Made by a program: the position numbers and the translations under genes | NCBI GenBank assembly: GCA_037178855.1 | Contig: JASJZC010000002.1 | Location: forward strand, 868,001-932,000 | Direction of reading: 5' to 3' | DNA from: Oscheius sp. JU75 | Lineage: Eukaryota > Nematoda > Chromadorea > Rhabditida > Rhabditidae | DNA: 64,000 nt | The notes under the pieces: model-generated | The model's database searches: none | What the model saw: the letters and a program-made list of their open reading frames with translations, nothing else | What the model was told of the DNA's origin: nothing | Part shown: piece after piece, positions 14,194 to 26,207 of the stretch | Layout: each line of letters begins with the position of its first letter | Numbering within the stretch: position 1 is the first letter of the stretch

Positions 14194-16889
14194 ATGCGTT
14201 GTAGAGATGCCCCTCGCGCTCTCTTCCTTCATGTCTCGTTCCTCGGCAGTGTCTTGGCTCTGATTTTTCTTCTTCGATATCTCGTCCCAACCAATGACGG
14301 ACAGCATCTTCTTAAGTCGAGCTCGCTCTCTACCCAAGAACTTAACGAGAAGCGGCTTAAACATGCCGAGGGAATCATCAACAGTTCCTTATTAAGAGAA
14401 GTCCCGAAGCGAGAAGACTTGGAGATCCGGATAGTTACAGCGGACCGCAAGAAGGGCTATCTGACTCAGGTGGGAAGACTTTTGTTCCTTTTTGAAATGG
14501 TATTCTAGGTCATTGGGTATATGCTAGAGGCATATAGCCCAACAGTTCCACACATCAGTGTCTGCAATGTTGAGGAGAAGATGTTTCCTGAATTGGAACA
14601 GTTCCAACAAAAGATGATTGTTCATCAACTGACAGGTAGGTAGTAGATTTTATTTTCAATTTAATGGGTGACACATAAGGTTGAGAATGTGGCAGATATC
14701 AAATTATAAGTGTCAGAGTAAATTGCAGTGGGTATGTGTTCAAAAATATTGTATTTCTGTTGGGTAGGGCAAATCAAGAAACTGTGAAAGGTTATCTAAA
14801 AGTTGGGTGAGATTAATGGAGCGGCAGATTTTTCAATATAGTACAAGAAATGACTTCCATACGCAAAGCAGACTTGCATAAGATCTTTCACATCTATGTC
14901 GGAAAAATGCTGTCCTCGATCTTTACCAAAAAGCTCATTATATAGATAGTCCAAGGAATATCCTGCTAACAGATTAGTACAGACACAAAAGATTCCACCT
15001 CTCGTATTAGCCCGATACCATTTTCCGCCGTTGCCTCCGCTGTAAAACTCAAATATTATTTGAAAAGGACGGCCTTACGAGAAGTAATGCCTTTTTCGTG
15101 CCTTTCTCAGAAAAGCTATAGGTGCTTTTCTAGTATAACGCAACCAGCGCCATGGATCGCGAACTATGTTTTGTTTTTAAAAGGGTACAACAAAATGCCA
15201 AACCGCGTTTATGAACTTCGTCCATTATCCAGTTGTCCACATTATTGAAACCGTAGTACGAGTCCACGAAATAAACCTGAAGAATCTTGCATTAAATTTT
15301 AGGTAAAATTTACGTCGCTCGGCAGAGTTAAACTTTGGAGTCTGAACTCGTTGAGAAGAACCGGAAAGTCAAGTGTAATTCCATGGTGCGCAACAATACA
15401 AACGGGACCGGGCAGCTCAGTCAAAAAGGAGTGTACTGTATCCATAACCTGGTCTAGAGGTTTAAGGAAATCCGCGAAATTCGAGTCCGCGAATTTCTCT
15501 TGAGACTTCTCAAGTTCACCTAAAAATATAATATGATTGTCTTTCAGTTTCATCTAACTAAAAGGTGATTCATCATCGTGAATTATGTTAGATTAAAAAA
15601 CATCTGCTTGATTGATATCTAGCTGAGCTACAAAGTATAGATTCTGGACGATAGGGTCGACAGTCGTCAATGGTCTGCTCACTGTAGCGTTAACATGAAA
15701 CATTTCCTCCGCGCTACGGTCGTTGTTTTCGAAAGATATGGCCGACATTGCAATGTCTGTCATTCTGGGATAATCGAGAGCGACATCGCCTAAACATACT
15801 GTCCGCACCGGAACTATACAAAACTTACGAAGTCCCATGAATTGGCGCAAGGCACTGGAATAGTCGGATGGAGTTGTACTCTTCTTCAATTTTCCGGGAG
15901 AACTGTGGAACTTTTCCGAGAAAACACCCGTTGTGCCAACATCGAAATAGACAATAGTCTTGAACTGAACCATCTAAAGAAATCGATGAAATGACGGAGC
16001 AGCAAATAATGGACCTTAAACCAATTTCAAAACTGTCCTTTAAGCAAAAAAAAACTGCAACCTTTCAGGCAAGGAAGACACTGAAGGCCCATGGCGGTCA
16101 ATTCGCATCAAGAAAGAGACACGAGACTACTGGGAATGCCTTTCCAAGTCAACAGTAGCAAAATATGTCATGTTGCTGGAAGACGACGCTCTCCTGATCC
16201 CTCAATTTCCAACACTCATGAAATCTCTTCTCCTTCACCTCGACCAGCGCCCTGAGATTGACTACGTCAAGCTGTACCATCCGACCAGCCTCCGAAAGAT
16301 TCCTTCCATCCCAATAGTAAGTTTTCTAGGGTTTCAAACTATACGAAAATTCCAGACTATTACTCTGTCAATATCATTAATGTGTCTTTTCAACGGGTTA
16401 CTATACGGTCGTGCTCATCCTCTATTCATACCCAGTACGGTTATTCTTTATGTGATACTTCGCTCTTTCACTTGCCAGGTAGGAGTCCTTAATTTCAATC
16501 ATTCCAGTTACAGTTGATTGCCGATATCCGATTCTATTTCACGGGTTCTGCCTACATATCATTTCCGGAGTCCTGTTGTACTCCTGCCGTTGTTTTCCGT
16601 TCTTCTGTTAAAGATGTCATGGCTGCCGAGCTGGAGAAGGAATCGTCTTATGAGGGGAGGGCAAAGGACCATATATTAGATGAATCCAGGTTCTTAGGAC
16701 GGCAGGTAAGGAAAGAAAAAGTGACAGTTACAGTGACCCTTACAAATCACTCAATTTCAGTCTGACATGAACTGGATTGTTCACATCGGTTCCTTCAGTT
16801 CCATCCGTCAAAAGGAAGTCCTCCTGGCAGACAAACAATCCAATTGGGCAGCAAATGCCCACGCCGGCTGGTTCAGAGTCTTTCTCTAA
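14194..16889 (+). CDS. PGAP4/TMEM246-like GPI-glycan glycosyltransferase
   Basis: Five exons (14194-14469, 14509-14635, 16069-16316, 16508-16705, 16761-16889) give 325 residues with consistent phases. PGAP4 is a Golgi enzyme that adds a GalNAc side branch to GPI anchors. What I see: a basic N-terminus, one membrane anchor at about 9-31, a Golgi-type lumenal catalytic part, the block RIVTADRKKGYLTQ at the end of exon 1, and VMLLEDDALLIPQF with the acidic E172-D173-D174 triplet that fits a sugar-nucleotide/metal site. The C-terminal part contains HILDESRFLGRQSDMNWIVH. PGAP4 is usually about 400 residues with extra membrane segments, so this is a short member. Intron 2 (14636-16068) is 1.4 kb and hosts an antisense exonuclease gene. 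A splice acceptor at 14180 suggests a 5' UTR intron or trans-splicing. Confidence 0.75.
14796..15973 (-). CDS. TREX-like DEDDh 3'-5' exonuclease nested in PGAP4 intron
   Basis: Six exons (15829-15973, 15602-15789, 15314-15553, 15204-15276, 15079-15163, 14796-15039) give 324 residues in consistent phase. TREX enzymes degrade DNA from the 3' end and clear cytosolic DNA in animals. Visible motifs: TIVYFDVGTTG (ExoI region, D11), CIVAHHGITLDFPVL (ExoII, D173) and GYSLDYLYNEL followed by QHFSDID (ExoIII, H288 and D293 with the usual spacing). The LPSDVYFVDS stretch also matches the family. The glutamate that normally completes the DxE motif is glycine (G13), so catalysis may be lost or altered. 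The whole gene lies inside intron 2 of the plus-strand PGAP4-like gene. Exons 4 and 5 are the least certain; exon 5 adds a basic stretch not typical of the family. Confidence 0.7.
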
Positions 16890-17004
16890 TAAATCGCAAA
16901 TAATTTATGTATCTGTACAAATCAACAGCACACCTAGACGGCATGATACAATAGAAAACCGAATCAATATTGAGCATGAGGAGCTGGAGAGATTGCTTGA
17001 ATAC

Positions 17005-20000
17005 TTAGGGGCAGACGCTAGTCTGACATTGCGACTGGCAGGGCGGCATACAAGCCGAAGCGTTATTGGAAACGACGCACTGCTCGCCGCATTTCTGCTG
17101 ACAATAGGTGGCACATTCGTCAGGAGAGAAGCTAGGATGAAAAGCTAGTGGGTTCGAAGCTGTAGCCTTACCTTTTTCCTGGAGGAGTCTGTTGATTCGT
17201 AGATTGATCCCAAGCAATGTTGATCTTGAGGCCTGGAGTGGTCGAAGAAGGTGCTTGTGTAGTATGATTCGGGGGAGGAATGGAGCCGGGAGGGGAGTTG
17301 GAAAAAAGCTGGGCAGAGTTTCGTTGGACCTGAAGATTCAGTTTGGAATCACAAACCCTATTGACGATGTCCTTTATAGATTTACCTGCTCTGAAGCACA
17401 GGCTTGATCACACTGTGGCGCACATGCATCAACACATCTCGAAGGAGGTGCATTCTGACTCGAGCAGGCTAGCTGACATACACTCTGACATTCGGACGAG
17501 CATCTCTGTTTTGGGTCAAGAGTAACGGGGTAGGAGGAAACACCGGAACCGGTCAGCTGAGAGGGCGACGAGGGGGAACAAACCTATAATCCGATTGAAT
17601 GAGGGCCCAGCTCAAAAGAACAACCTCACTGCAGGTCGTGGCGCAGCTGGTTGGACAGCCTTCTGGAGGAGTGGGAGTTCGCTGTTGGCAGCTCTGCTGA
17701 CAGCCACTGTTACACGTAGTTAGACACTGGTCATGAGGCTGAGTTAGAGGAACCTGGTTCGGATCGAAGTTGGCAGTTGAGGAGGAAGGTTGGAGCTAAA
17801 CCTTGCCATTATAAGATAAATTTATATATCGAGCAAATCTGTTGATCTACTGACAGGTTAGTAGTCTAACTTGGATTTTTACACGAATTTGGGCAGAAGG
17901 GGGGAGAGTTTATTGTATCTTGGGTCTGTAATGGATTGGATTTAATGGTTATTTCAAATCGTACTGTTCACTATTCCCGACTTTCTCTGTTCTTACCTGT
18001 ATTTTGATTCGCAAAGGGGTAGGTGTCGTTGAATACACCGGTGGTGACTAAAACGCTCTTAGTCTATCTAAAAAACAGCTTACCTGTACTGGAGCCGGAG
18101 GACAAATTGTCCCACAGGTACTGTCACAGGCCTTGTTGCATTCAGCAACAGGTATAGTCGGATTACATGAATTTCTACAGGAACTGCTACAGGCGTTAAG
18201 ACAATTCGCCGTGGCGGGTTCCATGACATTAATCAGAACCTGAAAGAGCTGAGATTTTCAGACGCAGTATCACGTATTCAGAGCCAAGAAGGAATCAAAT
18301 TCGCGTCCCGGAGAAAAAGGGTATTATTAAAATATAAAAATAACTTTTAAATGTTAGTATTTGTAAGCGGAAATCAACAAATTTAGATAAATGCAACTTT
18401 GTGAAGGGGCAAAATATGAGTCATAAATGAATTTCCAACAGCTGGGACCAATTATCTGAGGATGTTGAAGCTGGCGCTATAATTCCAGGGTCAATAGAGC
18501 AGGCAAGAAAGGCTTGTTAGTATCTGTCCAGTTATAAAACGGATTTCTTGAGTCTCTATGCATTAAGTAACCATCTATATGCACTCAATATCTGCATTGC
18601 TTAGTTTTTCTCCACCGCCGCCATGTCCCACCCGTACGGTATCTAAGAGAAGCAGCAGTGAGATCGGTCGGCTTCTCAGTGTCACGGCTTCGGATGTATG
18701 TGTGTGTGTGAATTTCAATCCTGCTTTCACCCAGAAAAAAACAACTTTCACTTCCTGACTTATACTACAAAAAAAAGATTCACTGGAGAATTATCAATAA
18801 GCTACCTATTTACTCGAGTGCGGTCACCTTACGTACTGACTCTCGCCAACTAAAAATCCCCCCAGAAAGAAAAAAAATTTGGCTAATAACAATTTTCATG
18901 GTTTCTCAAAGAGTCTTTCCCAATTCGCAACAAATTACTATTGACCCGCGTCACCCACAGCAATCCTCCTCAACACCTTTTGGAGGATCGTTTCCGTGCA
19001 GGAGAAGAACAAACAATCAGCCTCCCTATCAAGAGGATCGCGAGCTCTTTTTCTCGCCCCAGACTAACCTGAAGAGGAGATGGTGTGCTAGTAGGCTGCA
19101 CGCTGTCACATACACGAGTACAGCTTCGCTGACAGGAGCTGTCACACGCTCCGCCACTGAACTCTTGTTGGCGGCACGCCGTCGAGCACTAAACGGGAAC
19201 TCCAAGAAACAGTTAGTAAGCGTACCTTTTGGGAACAGTCGGAGGCACAACTCAATCCTGGGGAAGTTTTAATGATCAGGTTGAGGTTTCTGGTCGTAAT
19301 GGTCGATGGTGGCAGAGTAGGAAGTGAGGAAGAGGCTGGTGTAAAGGTGAATGTCCTAAAATCGGACAAGGTTTAAGATATACAAAGGTAGATGCCTAGC
19401 TGATCCACAAGCGGAACCACAAGTTCTTGTACAGGTCGACTGGCAAGCTCCTTGACCATTTCCCTGTCCTACACAGGCTCCGACACACTGGGCTTGACAC
19501 TGTTGGGCGCATTGAGTAATTATGATCGTTTGGGGACAACCACAGGAGCTTAAATTAAAAATTGTACGACTTTAAAAAAGAACTGACAAAGCAGGATAAG
19601 CACACGGGCAGCTGGGTCGTAGTTGACAGGCACATGCTGAAGCACAGCCGCATTGTCGTTTCTTTCGAGATGCTTCTGCCTGGAAAATCTAATGTTTATA
19701 TACTCTTAATCATTTAAATTCGCAGATATCTTGTCAAGTGTCTGACCTACTCTGTTTACCTGTAAAAACCTTTGGTAAACTTTGGATATTCAAGTATGCC
19801 ATTTAAACTTTTGCTTAAAGTTCAATGCTTTTTAACATCTGTTTTCTTGCGCTTTTTGAACACTTGACTCGACTCGAAGATCTCCGCTCACGGAAGTGCA
19901 TTCTTAAAACTGTGACAACACAATTCTCAAGAAATAAGATTAATGAAGCAAAATGTTCGTTGAAGTGGGCCATTATTATTAGTTCTGGGTTCAAGTAAGG

Positions 20001-20205
20001 TTCGGTCGGCTTAAAGTCTTATATATTTGGGTTCAGACGTTGAATCGAGTGCATGTTTTGATGATTGCGTCTCTTTTGACCTAGAGGACATAACTGTTTA
20101 GTCTGAGTCAGAATTGGGTTATAAACTTTGACCAAAAAGCTGAATAGAATGGAGTCTGACCTCGGTAAGGAGGCAGAGGAGCAGGAGGAAGGCAGCAGCT
20201 CGCAT
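17005..20205 (-). CDS. Secreted cysteine-rich repeat protein (copy 1)
   Basis: Eleven exons (20161-20205, 19588-19679, 19384-19548, 19226-19355, 19069-19188, 18084-18239, 17997-18047, 17625-17795, 17386-17583, 17172-17329, 17005-17131) sum to 471 codons in consistent phase. Exon 1 is a signal peptide, MRAAAFLLLLCLLTE. It is followed by RKKRQC, a furin-type cleavage site just before the first Cys. The rest is tandem C-x3-C-x3-C clusters (for example CAQQCQAQCVGAC) separated by Thr/Pro-rich linkers and short beta-like segments such as LRIKIQ or LKINIAW. It ends CQSQCQTSVCP. The protein probably forms a disulphide-rich extracellular or cuticular material; this is inference. The paralogue at 35544-38761 shares signal, KRQC site and repeat pattern. 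An in-frame ATG also exists at 20220. The 830-nt intron 18240-19068 holds a short GT run near 18695. Confidence 0.8.
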
Positions 20206-21812
20206 GGTCCGAGTGACCATTGCGCCGCCCTTGATCCTGGAAGACGCGAAAGCCAAACAAAGGCTATTTTGGAGACGGTGAAGGATACGGTACACGTGAC
20301 ATGGGATATGGGGAAGAGACAGAGACAAAGAGATATAGAGACATAGAGATAGAGAGACATAGAGACAGAGAGATAGACAAGATTGAGAGACTGAGAGATA
20401 TAGAGACATAAAGATAGAGAAAGCGAGAGATGGAAACATTTCGCAACAGGTCTACCGTTTTGTGTTTTCATTTTATACTTTTGTTTATAGTTTGATCATT
20501 CGACAAGGTCCAAATTAGGTTCAACTACTTTTTCTGCCAAATCGTTTTGATATCTGTTTGTCTCTCCAGTTGTGTTTTCAAGCACTCTCCAATCTATCCC
20601 CTCGGCTGGTCTAGACCCACTCCTGATAGAGAGACTCATCAGTGTGTTTAATTTGACCGCCGTCCTTCTCGGATTAGCAGATAATAATGACCCGGGAGAC
20701 CGGTCGGGCGCCTCTCCCCCTTCAAGGTGACAAACGGCGGCTCGGAAGAGCAGGCAAGATGGGGGAGACTCAAAAAAGTTTCAGTTTTGGGTACGTTTGT
20801 TAAGCAATCTTTCTGCTCTGTATTCCTCTAAGAAAAAAATCAGAAGGCCAATTCTCATGTTTAAGATTATTTGCTTATCTGTTGAGTGAGCGACTGGCCC
20901 TGCTTCAATGGATGACCACCGGGAGTTGTTTGATGACTTCTCGAGAGGGTACTTCACACTCCTGCCAATGAAAAACCATTCCACTGCTATTTCGGGACTA
21001 TCTGAGGTGTCCGTAGAAAAACACATCCCGCTTCAATTGACATGAATATGATAGTACCCTCTTGTCCTGACACACGCCAATTCGAATTTCATTACGGAAA
21101 CAGCTCAAAATTCTAACATCATTTGCTTCGAAAAAGGTCGAGCATAGTCCAGTGTCTTTGTTTAGAACATTCAATGTCTCTTCACAGGGTTCATCGAGCT
21201 TTGGAATAAAAATGGTTTGTATTGTCGCGCGAAATAGGTAGATTCGCCAAAGCGTTTTGTAGCCGGACACTCGCTTTAAGAAGGGGACAACCTGGGCCTA
21301 CTCTTTTGTGATAAGTTGTGAATCTTTGCAGATATATTTTATTCATAAAGTCTCGCTAATCCCCTTTCTCGAACAGCGTTCAACGTTTTTCCTGATTTCA
21401 GTTAAAATGTTCATCAACATCCTCATCAGCATTAAAATTTCAGCGTCATTTTAAGAGCACGGCGTCATGATTTTTTAGACAAGAAGAATTTCGAATCCAA
21501 TTTCGACTTCCGTCTCATGTCAAGAAGGAAGGATGGACAACAGAATTCCAAGACATTGTATAAAGTGAACACACTTTATTCTAGGCAGAAAAATCACAAT
21601 GAAACAAAAGTTTGTAATGGGTTTAACACTTCAAAACATTTGCTTACAAGGTACAATCTACATAAATTCAATGAAAAACTGGGGCTAAGATTATATCGAG
21701 GTAGCAGTAAGATGAGATCAATACAACGAACTATACAAATAAAAAGTGCCCGTATTGGCTGTGAAGATGACGATTTCTTGGATACATGGAGCAGGTTGAT
21801 TTGCACTTTAGG
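20206..21812. other. Upstream region of the cysteine-rich gene; no other gene seen
   Basis: The first part should contain the promoter of the minus-strand cysteine-rich gene. Besides the GAGACA/GAGATA array at 20313-20431 I see no coding frame, RNA gene or clear repeat. Confidence 0.4.
20313..20431. repeat. Degenerate GAGACA/GAGATA tandem array
   Basis: About 120 nt of variants of AGAGACAGAGATAGAGACAT. Similar shorter arrays lie at about 8083-8100, 10583-10635, 11415-11463 and 35805-35840, several of them in introns. The array is almost pure purine on the plus strand apart from the C and T positions. Confidence 0.7.
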
Positions 21813-22307
21813 TCACTCCTCGTCCTCATAATATTCGTCTTCTTTTACATCCAATTTTTGACAGTTACTCGTAGTGCAGCAGCATGTACTCGTCAAATGA
21901 CTGTTTGTTATAGTTTCGGGACATGTAGGTGCACAGATTTCGAGGCTGATCTGGAAAAATTTGGAATATTCAAGTTGATATATTCGTTTGTCTGCATGTC
22001 TGTCAGTCTGTACGCAGCCGCCCACTATAACCTACCGGTTAAAAAGCTGGACTGTAAATCTGAGCAACCTGAGTTCGATCCCGCCGATACTTTTTGTGTT
22101 TTCGGGGTTAGAGGGCGGCGAAGTTGGTAGTAAATTACAACTTACATCGTCCACGACACCACAGTGATATCCATCCTGCCGAGCTTTACCACGGTGATAA
22201 ATAGACATACAGGTCGGAGTTCCCCATTTCGGACCCATCCTTTGTGAATTACACGTCGTGTTTTTAAAGGAGTTGCCGTTAAAGTGTAGACATTGTATTG
22301 ATTTAGG
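21813..22307 (-). CDS. Three-finger (Ly6/activin-receptor-type) secreted protein, 5' exon not found
   Basis: Two in-phase exons, 22146-22307 and 21813-21950. The first starts after TTTTCAG and reads PKSIQCLHFNGNSFKNTTC then GTPTCMSIYHRG and GYHCG. The second starts ISLEICAPTC and has STCCCTTSNC near the end. Ten cysteines with a terminal CCxxxxC pattern are the signature of the three-finger fold found in Ly6/uPAR proteins and activin-receptor ectodomains. An acidic tail KEDEYYEDEE follows. No transmembrane or kinase part follows, so it should be secreted. I could not find a signal-peptide exon in the right phase upstream. The nearest candidate, ATG at about 22475, does not splice cleanly, so the gene could be a pseudogene. 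The intron contains a tRNA-like sequence. Confidence 0.6.
22025..22090 (+). repeat. tRNA-like fragment (Tyr-type anticodon loop)
   Basis: CTGTAAATC resembles a Tyr (GTA) anticodon loop. It is followed at normal distance by the T-arm box B, GAGTTCGATCCC, then a T-run. The 5' half does not complete a cloverleaf. It lies in the intron of the three-finger gene and is probably a tRNA-derived repeat, not a working tRNA. Confidence 0.5.
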
Positions 22308-23262
22308 CTGAAAATTCGACAATAAAATTGTAACATATTCTGTGGCCGTCTTATGGAATCCAAAGGAACTCACTAGAAGCCTTTCCTAATCTGTTCTAAG
22401 AGAGATTTACCGCCTGAGTATCATTCAACAAATCACTTTATCAGCACAAAAATATCAAGACTCAAACAAAAGCAAATCATTTGCAAATCGAAAAAACTCT
22501 CCACCACAAAGGATACCTCGCAAAGCGTTTGGACCACTCCGAACCACTTTCTACGTCAAAAATGCACATTTCCGCTTCATTTCCCAAAGAGCAATATGGG
22601 CTTGCTATTTTAAGCCGAAAGAATTGGTGCCCTACTCAGCTGTTTTGTAGTCAAAGTCTCTCAAAAGATTATCCTCAAAAAGTCAAGCTTTTCTATAGTG
22701 CTTCCGCAGCTCTTGATCTTCCTCCTCGAAAACTACGGTAACTCAACTGAGTCAGAAAGAAGGTCTATCCTATAAACAGGTTGAGTCTATTCTTGGCAGG
22801 TTCAGTCCGACTCGATTCAATTATACAGTTTTAGATATGCCCTTTCAACTATAATTAATAAAACGTGCTACGGGAAGGACGAACAAAATGATGCAAAACC
22901 TGACACGAATTTCTCATCTTGTCGGCGAAATCGGTGTGAAAAGATACAAAAACGTTCATCTATCAATTATATCTTGGACGAGATCATTGGAACAAGATCA
23001 CTGAACTATATTCGGTCTCACCAAATTTTTACGCAGTTTACACCTGTTCAATGAAAATGACAAGAAAATATCCATTGCTAACTACATTAAGTTAGTGCTG
23101 AAATACATTTTTCGGTTACGCAATACAATGTTTTTTAACATAGCCAAATACTTGTCATGCTTAGCCGTTTTGAAATATAACGCATACAAGCCCTTGAACA
23201 GAATTCACTTTCAAAAGTTAACATGATTTAGTACCGACTTCACTGATAAGGCTATGGTAAGC

Positions 23263-23427
23263 TTAGGAAGATAATAGATATGACTGTTCTGCTCCATCGC
23301 CAAAGGAATTTAACCCCGAGGAAATGAGACTGACCATATCGTGATGGTGCATCTGATGTTTGGGCTTGGCCTCTGAAACTTGTGAAGCCAAGAGAACGAA
23401 GAACGCTGAGAGAACGACCAGTGGCAT
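23263..23427 (-). CDS. Small secreted peptide (54 residues)
   Basis: A single-exon frame starting MPLVVLSAFFVLLASQVSEA, a strong signal peptide, then KPKHQMHHHDMVSLISSG and a short Ser/Gly tail ending SYLLSS. There are no cysteines and only weak dibasic sites, so the mature product would be about 34 residues with a His-rich start. A TATA-like GATATAAAG lies about 45 nt before the ATG on the same strand, which supports it as a real gene. I do not recognise the family. A downstream intron adding more sequence is possible. Confidence 0.5.
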   Translation of the reverse strand: MPLVVLSAFFVLLASQVSEAKPKHQMHHHDMVSLISSGLNSFGDGAEQSYLLSS

Positions 23428-26207
23428 AATTGGAAGAGGCACGGTAGTCGAACTGACCGTGTCTGACTGGCTTTATATCGCGGGAAACCACGCCCCCTTA
23501 AATTTCCCCCTCCTCTCGTAAACTCATGTCTTCCTTGCTAACAGAGAGGCGGAGCTTGTAAACAACACTGACGCAATTTTTGGGAAGAGGATGACTCAGT
23601 TTCAGGTCAGGGAAACGGATATTGCAAAGGGTAATACGTTAAGCGCACCTCTTTTGAGCTTCGGTGCTTACTGTACTGAAATTTGACTACGAAGTTTCGT
23701 ACAGCATCTGAACAGGCTTAAATTTTAACGCGAACACTGAACCTTTATATGTGACTGCCTCTACTTATTAACAAAGTTACAGGTGAGTCACACGTGTACC
23801 ATCTCGAAGAAAGCATCTTGCGCAAGGCACCTCACCGTTGTTGCCACGCAAATTTTCAACTAGGGTCCGGCTTGTTGTGATGCAATATTGGTTTAATTAA
23901 ATTCATAGCTAAAATTCAGGTGAAGTATTCTGTCTACCATGCTAAATTCTAACGCACAGCTTCAACCTTCGTGATTTTATAAAACTCACAAATTAAGTCG
24001 GAACCGTGATGCGTAGCCACTAATTGCAGCTATTTGGGAATCTTAAATTCTCTCTGTGTTTCAAATATACTGTGGATACTGTCAAGGACAAGTCGTCTGG
24101 TGCAAAGATCTGTTGCTACCCTGTTCGGATTTCAAATTATCCGGCTTGCGACTACACAACAACAGGTCAAAAGGCTAGGCAACAGCCAAAATCCCCCCGA
24201 ATATATGATTGCACCGTCACTTGATTAAAAACCACTCTTCGACTTCTGAACTCCAAGATTTTAAGAGACACTTGTACGTCACCAATGGAAGGTGATAAAC
24301 TTCTCCGCACAAATCGTCACACACGTGACTACTCTTTGGCCTTGACTCATTCACCAATAGAACTCATCCTTCAAATTCAAACTGACTGTAAAGCCTAAGA
24401 GTTTCCACACTTAAAACAGTAGTGCGCTTAGCTTAATAAATCATTTATTGCGCTGTGTCAAAAGTTTCAAGATCCAAGATTGAAGCTCATTTATTGAAGC
24501 TAGTTGTCCTCGTATAACCCCGTTATAAGACTGGAAGCAGCTGTAAATAGACAAGCGGACTGATGTCTACCCGGTACGATCCAGTCTGTTCTCAATTAGC
24601 ATCATCCTAAAGAAGGAGCGGAAATCACGTCTGGAAATCCGCTTAAATTCAAGGAGTCACAGCTAGCTAAAGTTCTGTGCACTAGACAAAAAGATTTTGG
24701 TGAAAGAAGAGCAGCTGAATAAAGTTCGAGAAACTTGCAGACTGTCACATTTAGGAATTCTCGTACGGTTATTTTATTTTTAGGATTTAGACTGTCGTTT
24801 TCAGATCCCTGATACACCTGCTGGCCTCCAAAGGCTACAATGGATAGTTCTTGAAAGGTCTATTTACCAGGAAAAATTGTATTCTACCCAATCTAATTGA
24901 ATGTTATACCTTGATCCCTGCTCCAATCCCACTTTCCTTCCGCTACAAAACAATTTCTTTGCACAACCTTTGCAGCAAATCGTCAGCACGTTTGCTATTT
25001 CCTTCCAGTCGCGGAAATCAAGAAAGTCGCGTGAAGGTGATCATGTCTGTTTTGCGTCAGAGCAAAGGACAGGAGCAAACAGCTGGAACAATGTATTCAC
25101 TAACTTATTTGCCGTAAAAAGAGCGCTAATGGGTTATTTACTGGCATTCTTGAGAAAATGAAAGGTTGGCTGACTAGAGTTAAAGGTTTGCTTTGCTCGT
25201 AATAAACATATGACTTAGTCTGACGGGCGGAACAAACGTGAGTAAACAGAAGTTATAATAATTAACAAGAAAGGGTTAAATCTATAGCAAGCTACTACCG
25301 GTTTACAGACCATTGAAATACAAACTTTTTTTCCTTTGATCATGCGGCGGTCATGCCGAGACAGTACAGGAGAGTGCCGGTACTGTACTCAAATCTAAAA
25401 AAAAAATTCTGAAATGCAATCACAATGCTTTTCAATGCAACCACGACATAATTTTATACAACAATTTATTCCATAGAAGGAACGTTCCTCGTGGCTCATG
25501 GACTGTTGCAGCGAGATCCGAAACAGCAACAGAAGGGCGAATGCATGTTGACATCCGGCTTGCAAGAATTTGTGCAGATGGACAAAGATATCTGAGAAAT
25601 CCATATTTACTCAGTGAGGTCCAGGTGCACCTAGGATATTCCCAAAAGAGCACCAGACTTTGGTAGATCTGTTCAAGGCATTTGAGTGAACTTATAGTTT
25701 AGTTCAAACTAAAAATATTACACGACAATTTTAAATACCCGTAGAATTTGTACTTGATAAAGGTTGAGCGATTAATTTTTATTCATGAGTCAGGATTAGG
25801 CTTGATAAATATCTAAGGTTTTATCACAAAAGATACTGAAATAAAGAAATAATTGTCTAAAACATCCTGTGTGGGTTGAATACATTTAACCTACACTAAT
25901 GTTAGCTACATATCTTAATTTATACATTTAATTTTTGTAGTCTATGGTATTTTACCAAAGGTCTTGAAGAGGATTCCTCACCAGAGATGAGTTATTAGAC
26001 TGGCTAAAACCAGAATAGCGTGTGCTTCCCACAAACTACGGTAGCCCCTAGATAATATCTAAGACTGTTGACAGAATTAGGTTGCAGCTAAATTCCGTAA
26101 TGTTGAGTCCAAAATGTGCATTCTCCGCTTAGTCATGTTTTGCAAAGCTGTAGCTTTGGAGTATGGCTATGGGAGTCCTTTTGGGATACCGTTTGGATTA
26201 TTGCTGC
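23428..26207. other. Gene-poor stretch
   Basis: Apart from the promoter region of the 54-residue peptide gene I see no supported coding exon, RNA gene or long repeat. AT-rich sequence with several copies of the 8-mer TTACGGTA or its variants (for example near 26036). Confidence 0.35.
23472..23480 (-). promoter_or_regulatory. TATA-like box of the 54-residue peptide gene
   Basis: GATATAAAG on the minus strand, about 45 nt upstream of the ATG at 23427. Position and sequence fit a Pol II core promoter. Confidence 0.45.

Noticed and set aside
17866-17930. Candidate extra exon (TQDTINSPPFCPNSCKN) in cysteine-rich gene copy 1
   Set aside because: It has an acceptor and two Cys, but no donor in the phase needed for the next exon. 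Skipping it gives a gene whose phases sum exactly.
20019-20471. Minus-strand frames of 106-150 codons rich in SLSLYVS
   Set aside because: They are translations of the GAGACA array. Only the signal-peptide exon 20161-20205 within the region is supported.
22025-22090. Possible functional tRNA-Tyr gene
   Set aside because: The anticodon loop and T-arm fit, but the 5' half does not form an acceptor stem or a normal D-arm, so I list it as a tRNA-like repeat.
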